8,655 nucleotides of DNA from Pseudomonadota bacterium (GTDB taxonomy: Bacteria; Pseudomonadota; Gammaproteobacteria; Steroidobacterales; Steroidobacteraceae): the NCBI GenBank assembly GCA_021817875.1, contig JAKAFQ010000147.1, positions 1-8,655 on the forward strand. Direction: 5' to 3'. Each line of letters starts with the position of its first letter. Positions within the stretch are counted from its first letter, which is position 1. The translations under genes were made by a program, and so were the position numbers. A model generated the notes under the pieces. It ran no database searches, was not told the DNA's origin, and was given only the letters and a program-made list of their open reading frames with translations. This document shows positions 1 through 5,287 of the stretch, piece by piece.

Positions 1-1
1 C

Positions 2-202
2 CCGGGCCTGAAGAAGAAGCCCTCGACCTCGGAGCTGCTCGACTGGCTGAAGCTGCTGCTCGCCGAGGACATCGATCCGGCGGTGCTGCGCGCCGGCGAG
101 GCGGGCAAGATGCTGCCGGCGCTGCATGGCGCACTGCTCAAGAACGAGCAGGACGTGCACCTGTTCGAGCAGCTCGTGTTCCTGCACCGCCGGGCGCGTT
201 GA
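2..202 (+). CDS. MoxR-family AAA+ ATPase, C-terminal fragment (5' end outside the window)
   Basis: The frame is open from the first bases to a TGA at 200-202 and gives 66 residues. It begins with PGLKKKPSTSELLDWLKLLL and continues through a helical region ending in LLKNEQDVHLFEQLVFLHRR. The 'PGLKKKPSTSEL.DWLKLL' segment and the 'LLKNEQDV' helix are typical, from family knowledge, of the C-terminal lid domain of MoxR-type AAA+ ATPases. The Walker A and B motifs lie upstream of the window, so nucleotide binding cannot be seen here. MoxR ATPases usually work as chaperone-like partners of VWA-domain proteins encoded next door. The next gene, 40 bases downstream on the same strand, is such a VWA protein, so the two probably form one operon and one complex. 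I am confident of the family and less so of the subfamily. Confidence 0.85.
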   Translation, partial: PGLKKKPSTSELLDWLKLLLAEDIDPAVLRAGEAGKMLPALHGALLKNEQDVHLFEQLVFLHRRAR

Positions 203-242
203 GCGGCGCCGGCAGCGGCGGACCTTCTCCCGGCGGCACGGC

Positions 243-1460
243 ATGCTCGTCAACTTCTTCTTCGGACTGCGTGCCGCCGGCGTGCCGGTCAGCATCACCG
301 AGCTGCTGACGCTGCTCGAAGCCCTGCGGGCGCGTACCGCGGGACTTTCCGCACAGGAATTCTACTTTCTGGCGCGGGCCTGTCTGGTGAAGGACGAGCG
401 GCATTACGACCGGTTCGACCGGGTGTTCGCCGAGGTGTTCGCGGGCGCGGAGCGGTTGTTCGCCGAGCTGCTTGCCGCACAGGTCCCCGGCGACTGGCTG
501 CGAGGACTGGCCGCCCGTACGTTGTCGGACGAGGAGCGGCGTGCCATCGAGTCCCTCGGCGGCTGGGAGAAGCTTCTCGAGACGCTGCGCGAGCGTCTGC
601 GCGAGCAGCAGGAAGCCCATCACGGCGGCAGCAAATGGATCGGCACGGGCGGCACATCGCCGTTCGGTTCCGGGGGTTATCATCCCGAGGGGATGCGTTT
701 CGGCCAGGTCGGCGCGCGGCAGCGCCGCGCGGTGAAGGTGTGGGAGCGGCGCGAGTACCGGAACTTCGACGACTCGGTCGAGCTCGGCACGCGCAACATG
801 AAGCTCGCCCTGCGCAGACTGCGCAAGTTCGCCCGCGAGGGCGTCGCCGACCAGCTGGATCTGGATGGCACCATCAGCGCCACGGCCCGCAACGCCGGGC
901 TGCTCGACGTGAAGCTCGTGGCGGAGCGGCGCAATGCGGTCAAGGTGCTGCTGTTTCTCGATGTCGGCGGCTCGATGGACGATCACGTGAGGGTGTGCGA
1001 GGAGATGTTTTCCGCGGCACGCAGCGAGTTCAGGCATCTCGAGCATTTCTATTTCCACAACGTGCCGTACGAGCGGGTCTGGAAGGACAACCGCCGCCGC
1101 GCTGCGGCCATTCCAACGCTCGAGGTGCTGCGAACCTATGGGCACGACTATCGGGTCATCCTGGTGGGCGATGCGACCATGAGCCCTTACGAGATCCTGC
1201 AGCCGGGCGGCAGCGTCGAGCACTGGAACAGCGAGGCCGGCGCGCTGTGGGTACAGCGGCTTTGCGCGGCCTTCCCCCGTCTGGTCTGGCTCAATCCGGA
1301 GCCGCTGGAGCGTTGGGAGTACACCGAGTCGCTGCTCCTCCTCAAGGGGTTGATCGGCGAGCGCATGTTCCCTCTGACCCTCGAGGGGCTCGATGCGGCC
1401 ATCGTGGAGTTGCGCCGCACCTCGGCGCTGCCGCCGCCGCCTGAGATCGGCGGCAGCTGA
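243..1460 (+). CDS. CoxE-like VWA domain protein, partner of the MoxR ATPase
   Basis: This 405-residue protein starts MLVNFFFGLRAAGVPVSI, a beginning I associate with the CoxE-like VWA family. The open frame extends upstream to 126, but that part overlaps the moxR end and is low-complexity Cys/Ser/Arg sequence, so ATG 243 is the better start; no strong Shine-Dalgarno sequence precedes it. The N-terminal half (about residues 1-160) is helical and charged. A Gly-rich linker (about 150-175) follows, then the VWA domain. Its metal-binding (MIDAS) motif is LFLDVGGSM, with Asp240, Gly242 and Ser244, and a second Asp310 lies in VGDATMSP. The canonical motif is DxSxS; here the middle Ser is Gly, which I believe is usual for this family. 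No signal peptide or membrane segment is seen, so it is probably cytoplasmic. It likely acts with the upstream MoxR ATPase in maturation or remodelling of a target that cannot be named from this sequence. Confidence 0.85.
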   Translation: MLVNFFFGLRAAGVPVSITELLTLLEALRARTAGLSAQEFYFLARACLVKDERHYDRFDRVFAEVFAGAERLFAELLAAQVPGDWLRGLAARTLSDEERRAIESLGGWEKLLETLRERLREQQEAHHGGSKWIGTGGTSPFGSGGYHPEGMRFGQVGARQRRAVKVWERREYRNFDDSVELGTRNMKLALRRLRKFAREGVADQLDLDGTISATARNAGLLDVKLVAERRNAVKVLLFLDVGGSMDDHVRVCEEMFSAARSEFRHLEHFYFHNVPYERVWKDNRRRAAAIPTLEVLRTYGHDYRVILVGDATMSPYEILQPGGSVEHWNSEAGALWVQRLCAAFPRLVWLNPEPLERWEYTESLLLLKGLIGERMFPLTLEGLDAAIVELRRTSALPPPPEIGGS

Positions 1461-1669
1461 GGCCGGTGGGACCGATCGGAATGCGGCTCGCGTCTGCGGC
1501 AGGCGGATTCCCTGTTGGTGCGGCACACCACCCGTCAGGCTCCGATGCATGCTCCGGACCGTTGCATCGACGCCACGAAGGCGCACTCGGGAGCGGCCCT
1601 GATCGGCTCCGGGCCGGGCCCAGCCGGGTGCGACGATGGCTCGAATCTCCCATCCGGGAGCGGCGGCAC
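1461..1669. other. Intergenic stretch between the VWA gene and the aroG leader
   Basis: No convincing gene is seen on either strand. Short open frames here have no recognisable protein features and no good ribosome binding site. One compact GC hairpin may mark the end of the moxR-VWA transcript: GGCT (1605-1608) pairs with AGCC (1622-1625) around an inner GGGC/GCCC helix (1611-1614 with 1618-1621). It has no T-tract, so a terminator role is only a guess. Confidence 0.4.
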
Positions 1670-1698
1670 TTGCCGTGCCCGCCTCCTCATGATATGAA
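1670..1698 (+). promoter_or_regulatory. Candidate sigma70-type promoter for the aroG leader transcript
   Basis: TTGCCG (1670-1675) and TATGAA (1693-1698) are separated by exactly 17 bases. They match the -35 and -10 consensus at about four of six positions each. The start site would fall at about 1704-1706, at or next to the GTG start of the leader peptide. The placement just before the attenuator supports it, but the match is modest and other promoters further upstream are possible. Confidence 0.35.
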
Positions 1699-1704
1699 TG
1701 ATGC

Positions 1705-1791
1705 GTGACCCAGTCCCGCTTCAGCCGCTCGTATTACCGATTTTTTTGGCCGCATTCACCGGCGGTTGGCGGGCTATGGTCGAGTCGATGA
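1705..1791 (+). CDS. Aromatic-amino-acid leader peptide (attenuation peptide) for aroG
   Basis: GTG 1705 opens a 28-codon frame ending at TGA 1789-1791; an in-frame TGA at 1699-1701 leaves GTG as the only start. Codons 10-15 (1732-1749) read Tyr-Tyr-Arg-Phe-Phe-Trp, so five of six residues are aromatic and all three end products of the pathway opened by aroG are present. A further Phe is at codon 6 and a Trp at codon 25. The Phe codons in the run are TTT and the first Tyr is TAT, in an otherwise GC-rich context. As in the classic trp and pheA leaders, the likely role is sensing: a ribosome starved of charged aromatic tRNA would stall on this run and change folding of the RNA downstream. No Shine-Dalgarno sequence is seen, so translation may be leaderless or weak. 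An overlapping frame from ATG 1698/1701 to 1796 is an alternative but is poorer in aromatic codons. Confidence 0.65.
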   Translation: MTQSRFSRSYYRFFWPHSPAVGGLWSSR

Positions 1792-1826
1792 TGTAATCGA
1801 GACGAGATAAACCCGAAAAAACCGCC
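1761..1826 (+). promoter_or_regulatory. Candidate antiterminator structure of the aroG attenuator
   Basis: GGCGGTT (1761-1767) can pair perfectly with AACCGCC (1820-1826), the 5' arm of the terminator. CGGG (1770-1773) can add a second helix with CCCG (1812-1815). An overlapping register, TGGCGG (1767-1772) with CCGCCA (1822-1827), is also possible. Inside the resulting loop is a local hairpin, TCG/TCGAT (1780-1782, 1785-1789) with ATCGA/CGA (1796-1800, 1803-1805), which contains the leader stop codon. This pairing excludes the terminator hairpin, as expected of an attenuator. A ribosome stalled at 1732-1749 would leave 1761-1773 mostly free. A ribosome at the stop codon would melt the local hairpin and favour termination. 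The base pairs are visible in the sequence; the switching is inferred. Confidence 0.5.
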
Positions 1827-1847
1827 AGAACCCTGGCGGTTTTTTTT
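1816..1847 (+). terminator. Intrinsic terminator in the aroG leader (attenuator)
   Basis: AAAAAACCGCCAG (1816-1828) pairs perfectly with CTGGCGGTTTTTT (1833-1845) around the 4-base loop AACC. The eight-pair core is mostly GC, and the 3' side runs into an 8-T tract (1840-1847). This is a strong rho-independent terminator. It lies only 29 bases before the aroG start and more than 350 bases after the preceding gene, which fits an attenuator of aroG better than an end for the VWA gene. Confidence 0.88.
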
Positions 1848-1866
1848 CGCCCGGGGACTGGTCACC

Positions 1867-1870
1867 GGAG
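1867..1870 (+). promoter_or_regulatory. Ribosome binding site of aroG
   Basis: GGAG lies six bases before ATG 1877 and after the terminator T-tract, so only read-through transcripts carry it. It supports the ATG 1877 start. Confidence 0.75.
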
Positions 1871-1876
1871 ACGAAC

Positions 1877-2971
1877 ATGCATTCCCAGACCGATGACCTG
1901 CGTATCCGCGGGATGACCGAGCTCGCGACGCCCGAGCAGTTGATCCTCGATCGCCCCTGCACCGACCGTGCGGCCGCAACGGTGCGCGGTGCCCGCGGGG
2001 CGCTGCACCGGATTCTCGTGGGCGAGGACGACCGGCTCGCCGTGGTCATCGGGCCCTGCTCGATCCACGACGTGCACGCTGCGCGCGAGTACGCCGGACG
2101 CCTTGCGCGTGAACGCGTGCGACTCAGCGCCGGGCTCGAGATCATCATGCGCGTCTACTTCGAGAAGCCGCGGACGACGGTCGGCTGGAAGGGCCTGATC
2201 AACGATCCGGATCTCGATGGCAGCTTCCACATCAACGACGGTCTGCGGCTGGCACGAGGACTGCTGCTCGACATCAACGAGCTCGGTGTGCCGGCCGGAT
2301 GCGAGTTCCTCGATATGATCACGCCGCAGTACATTGCGGATCTGGTCGCCTGGGGCGCGATCGGCGCGCGCACGACGGAAAGCCAGGTCCACCGGGAGCT
2401 CGCCTCGGGTCTGTCCTGTCCGATCGGCTTCAAGAACGGAACGGACGGCAATGTGCGGATTGCGGTGGATGCCGTACGGGCCGCCTCTCAGCCGCATCAT
2501 TTTCTCGCGGTGACCAAGCAGGGCCGCAGCGCGATCGCGGCCACGGCGGGCAACGCGGACTGCCACGTCATCCTGCGCGGTGGCCGGCATCCCAATCACG
2601 ATGCGGCGAGCGTCGAGGCAGCATGCCTGGAGATGCGCAGCGCGGGGCTCGCCACTCGACTGATGATCGATGCGAGCCACGGCAACAGCGGCAAGCGCCC
2701 CGAGCGGCAGCCGGAAGTCGTTGAAGACATTGCGGCGCAGATCGCAGCGGGCGATCAACGCATCGCCGGCATCATGATCGAGAGCAATCTCGTCGCGGGT
2801 CGACAGGACCTGTTGCCGGGGCGTCCTCTGCGCTACGGCCAGAGCATCACGGACGGATGCATCGACTGGGAAACTTCGGTGGGAGTGCTCGAGCGGCTCG
2901 CCGCGGCCGTCGCGCGCCGGCGTGCGCTCACTGGGCGGGGCCAGGCGGCCACGGCGGTTCAGGCCTGCTGA
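1877..2971 (+). CDS. aroG: 3-deoxy-7-phosphoheptulonate (DAHP) synthase, AroG type (class I)
   Basis: This 364-residue enzyme condenses phosphoenolpyruvate with erythrose 4-phosphate, the first step of the shikimate pathway to Phe, Tyr and Trp. It aligns without gaps to E. coli AroG as I remember it. The metal ligands are Cys61 (VIGPCSIHD), His268 (SHGNS), Glu302 (MIESN) and Asp326 (SITDG). Substrate-binding residues Arg92, Lys97 (EKPRTTVGWKG), Arg165 (GARTTESQ), Lys186 (GFKNGTDG) and Arg234 (ILRGG) are all present. The N-terminal DDLRI (Asp6, Asp7) and the DMITPQY loop (Asp146, Met147, Pro150, Gln151), with Leu179-Ser180, match the Phe-regulated isozyme rather than the Tyr or Trp forms. However, position 211 is Ala (Ser in AroG) and 221 is Ala (Val in AroG), so effector specificity is uncertain. 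GGAG six bases upstream supports the start. The gene stands alone behind an aromatic leader-peptide attenuator and is convergent with metY. Confidence 0.96.
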   Translation: MHSQTDDLRIRGMTELATPEQLILDRPCTDRAAATVRGARGALHRILVGEDDRLAVVIGPCSIHDVHAAREYAGRLARERVRLSAGLEIIMRVYFEKPRTTVGWKGLINDPDLDGSFHINDGLRLARGLLLDINELGVPAGCEFLDMITPQYIADLVAWGAIGARTTESQVHRELASGLSCPIGFKNGTDGNVRIAVDAVRAASQPHHFLAVTKQGRSAIAATAGNADCHVILRGGRHPNHDAASVEAACLEMRSAGLATRLMIDASHGNSGKRPERQPEVVEDIAAQIAAGDQRIAGIMIESNLVAGRQDLLPGRPLRYGQSITDGCIDWETSVGVLERLAAAVARRRALTGRGQAATAVQAC

Positions 2972-3014
2972 TTCGCTGCGGGACCCGCCGTCCGCCGGCC
3001 GGCTGCGCGCGCGG

Positions 3015-3040
3015 CCACCCCTGCCGGTGGGCAGGGGTGG
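3015..3040. terminator. Strong hairpin between convergent aroG and metY
   Basis: CCACCCCTGCC (3015-3025) and GGCAGGGGTGG (3030-3040) form a perfect 11-pair stem around the loop GGTG. It lies 44 bases after the aroG stop and 52 bases after the metY stop, read on its own strand. Neither side has a T-tract, so it may be a shared 3'-end stabiliser, a pause site or a rho-assisted terminator rather than a classic intrinsic terminator. Confidence 0.5.
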
Positions 3041-3091
3041 AGTATTCGCGGCGCAGCTGCCGCCGTGGTGGCAAGACGCAACGCATCGTCC

Positions 3092-4363
3092 TCACACGGC
3101 CGCGAAGGCCTGCTCGATGTCGGCGATCAGGTCATCCAGATGCTCGATGCCGATGGACAGGCGAACCAGGTCCGCGCTGACGCCGGCCTTCTTCAATTCC
3201 GCGTCGTTGAGCTGCCGGTGCGTCGTGGTGGCCGGATGGCAGGCGAGCGACTTGGCATCGCCGATGTTGACCAGCCGTTTGATCAGCGTCAGCCTGTCCA
3301 TGAAACGGGCGCAGGCCTCGCGGCCGCCCTTGATGCCGAAGCTGAGAATGGCCGAGGGAATGCCGCCATCCATGTACTTGCGCGCCAGCGCATGGTCGCT
3401 GTTGTCCTCGAGGCCTGCGAAATTCACCCAGTTCACCTTGGCGTGACGCTTCAGGTGGCGGGCGATGGCGAGGGCGTTGCTGCAGTGACGCTCCATGCGC
3501 AGCGGCAGGGTCTCGATGCCCTGCAGGATCAGGAACGCGTTGAACGGTGACAGCGCCGCGCCCATGTTGCGCAACGGCACCACGCGGGCGCGGCCGATGA
3601 AGGCCGCGGGCCCGAAGGCGTCCACATACACGACGCCGTGGTAGCTCGGATCCGGGTTGTTGAACTGAGGAAAACGCGGATTGTCCTTCCAGGGGAACCG
3701 GCCCGAGTCGACCAGGATGCCCCCGAGACTGGTGCCGTGGCCGCCCATGTACTTGGTGAGCGCGTGCACGACGATGTCGGCGCCGTGCTCGAAGGGGCGG
3801 CAGAGGATCGGTGTCGGGACGGTGTTGTCCACGACCAGCGGCACGCCTGCCCGGTGGGCGACTTCGGCGATCGCCGCGATGTCGGCCACGTTGCCGGCGG
3901 GATTTCCCACGGATTCGCAGAAGACCATCCGGGTGTCGGCGTCGATCGCGGCGGCGAATGCGCTCGGATCACGCCCGTCCACCATGCGCACCTGCACACC
4001 CTGGCTGGGCAGGGTGTGACAGAAGAAATTATAGGTGCCGCCGTACAGCTGCGAGGTCGCCACGATGTTCTCGCCCGCCCGGACCAGCGTGTGCACGCAC
4101 GCGGTGATCGCGGCCATGCCCGAAGCAAGCGCCAGCGCCCCCACGCCGCCCTCGAGCCCGGCCACCCGCTGCTCGAGCACGGCGGTGGTGGGGTTCATGA
4201 TCCGAGTGTAGATGTTGCCCTCGACCTTCAGGTCGAACAGGTCGGCGCCGTGCTGGGTGTCGTCGAAAAAATAGCTCGTGGTCTGATAGATCGGCACGGC
4301 CACCGCATGGGTCTGCGGGTCTCCGGCAAAGCCCCCGTGGATCGCGATCGTTTCCCGCTTCAT
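3092..4363 (-). CDS. metY: O-acetylhomoserine sulfhydrylase (O-acetylhomoserine aminocarboxypropyltransferase)
   Basis: This 423-residue PLP enzyme of the Cys/Met metabolism (trans-sulfuration) family probably makes homocysteine from O-acetylhomoserine and sulfide, the direct sulfhydrylation route to methionine. It starts MKRETIAIHGGF. Visible landmarks are Tyr52 and Arg54 in YTRIMNPTT (cofactor phosphate contact from the neighbouring subunit), the SGMAA loop (81-85), Tyr107 stacking on PLP (SQLYGGTYN), Asp179 in VVDNT, the Schiff-base lysine Lys204 in ALTKYMGGHG, and Arg401 in LVRLSIGIEH binding the substrate carboxylate. The length and the segment around 220-265 (FPWKDNPRFPQFNNPDPSYHG) fit MetY rather than the shorter MetB/MetZ enzymes. 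The frame is open to 4486, but AGAGGA seven bases before the ATG at 4363 and the family start favour the shorter form. No SAM riboswitch was recognised upstream. Confidence 0.93.
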   Translation of the reverse strand: MKRETIAIHGGFAGDPQTHAVAVPIYQTTSYFFDDTQHGADLFDLKVEGNIYTRIMNPTTAVLEQRVAGLEGGVGALALASGMAAITACVHTLVRAGENIVATSQLYGGTYNFFCHTLPSQGVQVRMVDGRDPSAFAAAIDADTRMVFCESVGNPAGNVADIAAIAEVAHRAGVPLVVDNTVPTPILCRPFEHGADIVVHALTKYMGGHGTSLGGILVDSGRFPWKDNPRFPQFNNPDPSYHGVVYVDAFGPAAFIGRARVVPLRNMGAALSPFNAFLILQGIETLPLRMERHCSNALAIARHLKRHAKVNWVNFAGLEDNSDHALARKYMDGGIPSAILSFGIKGGREACARFMDRLTLIKRLVNIGDAKSLACHPATTTHRQLNDAELKKAGVSADLVRLSIGIEHLDDLIADIEQAFAAV

Positions 4364-5218
4364 TGAGGTTCCTCTTTCCTCTGACCAAGGTGTGTTGCGC
4401 CGACGCGCCCGACAGAGAGCCGGCGGATGCGAGCATACACTGTTCCGCTCCGCAAAGGCATGCCGCGCCGCAGGCCAGGCCGCCACCTGATCGGGTCCTT
4501 ATCCGCGCCGATTCCGCCGCCCTGCGCTGCCGTTCATTCATGCGATACGCCCGCACCCCGGCGTTGCCTGGAGCCAGGACCGTCGAGGCCGGTTTCGCAT
4601 CGACATCATCCGCGCAGGCCGATTCCGCCGGGCCATCGCGCCGGCTCACCCGTGGGCAGGAGGCCACCGCGGCGGGTTGATACCGGTTCACGGGAGAGGA
4701 CGACCGTTCCGTCTACCGTTCGGCTGAGATGCGGGAGACCGGCAGGACTTGGCCAATGGCGATTCAGCTGATTGGAATCGTCGCGGTCGCCGTTCTCGCT
4801 TCGGGTCACCGACGGGCAGGTCCCGCCGATCATCAAGCACTGGGTGACTGTACCGGTATGGGAGCGCGCCAGCCAAAGTGCGATTCCGCGCACCAGGGAG
4901 GCTCGCGATCGGAATCGCAGGACCCCGCGGCAGGGAACAGCGTCGCCGTTCCTTCCGATGCTGGGGCTCCGCCGGGTACCGCTTGCCCTACGTCGGCTTC
5001 GATACCCTCGACTTGACCATGGCAAACACTCCGATATCACGCCCTCGTGTGTGCCGAACCGGGTCAAGTCCGGAAGTGCGAACTGTCCGCGGTTCGGCCG
5101 GGCTCCCGCCGCGGGCGATCGCCGGGCTGCATACGCAGGAACCGTCACCGTCTCGCGCCTGGCGACGGCCACATGCCGATAACACGCCTTTGCGTAGGCA
5201 ACACCCCTGATTTACCCG
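4364..5218. other. Long gene-free region between metY and the beta-helix gene
   Basis: About 850 bases lie between two divergently transcribed genes. Open frames up to 188 codons exist on both strands, but their translations are Arg/Ser/Pro/Gly-rich, lack recognisable domains and overlap one another, as expected of chance frames in GC-rich DNA. A weak -10-like TATGCT on the minus strand (4432-4437) could serve metY. The best internal structure is an inverted repeat, TGCGATTCCG (4879-4888) with CGGAATCGCA (4910-4919). The region might be a decayed gene or insertion, but I recognise none. Confidence 0.5.
4879..4919. repeat. 10-base perfect inverted repeat
   Basis: TGCGATTCCG (4879-4888) is mirrored by CGGAATCGCA (4910-4919) with 21 bases between. 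There is no T-tract and no adjacent gene, so a role as terminator or operator is not supported. Confidence 0.4.
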
Positions 5219-5246
5219 GCGCGGAAAATGCGAAATAGTTCCGCGC
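5219..5246. repeat. Inverted repeat upstream of the beta-helix gene
   Basis: GCGCGGAA (5219-5226) and TTCCGCGC (5239-5246) form a perfect eight-pair stem with a 12-base AT-rich loop, ending 41 bases before ATG 5288. It could be an operator or a 5'-UTR hairpin. It covers the alternative upstream ATG at 5228, which argues against that ATG being used. Confidence 0.4.
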
Positions 5247-5287
5247 AGTTCGACAGCAGTCGCCGTCGAAACGTGGGAGAGACGAGC

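Noticed and set aside
126..242. Upstream extension of the VWA protein from ATG 126
   Set aside because: It overlaps the moxR end and gives Cys/Ser/Arg low-complexity sequence; the family start MLVNFFFGLR is at 243.
138..1586. A 482-codon open frame on the minus strand opposite the VWA gene
   Set aside because: It lies wholly opposite a gene with clear family motifs, is rich in Arg, Pro, Ala and His, and has no recognisable domain; it is a mirror frame caused by GC-rich codons.
1698..1796. Alternative 32-codon leader frame from ATG 1698/1701
   Set aside because: It overlaps the proposed leader peptide but has only scattered Phe and Trp codons and no aromatic run. It cannot be excluded, but it explains the position upstream of aroG less well.
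4364..4486. N-terminal extension of MetY to 4486
   Set aside because: The added 41 residues are not family-like, and a good AGAGGA site precedes the inner ATG at 4363.
4364..4560. Possible SAM-responsive riboswitch upstream of metY
   Set aside because: No recognisable SAM-I or SAM-II core, and no terminator hairpin with a T-tract on the minus strand before the start.
4606..5172. A 188-codon minus-strand open frame
   Set aside because: No ribosome binding site, no domain, basic low-complexity composition, and competing overlapping frames on both strands.
5228..5287. Upstream ATG 5228 for the beta-helix protein
   Set aside because: It would put 20 hydrophilic residues before the signal peptide, lies inside an inverted repeat and has no ribosome binding site.
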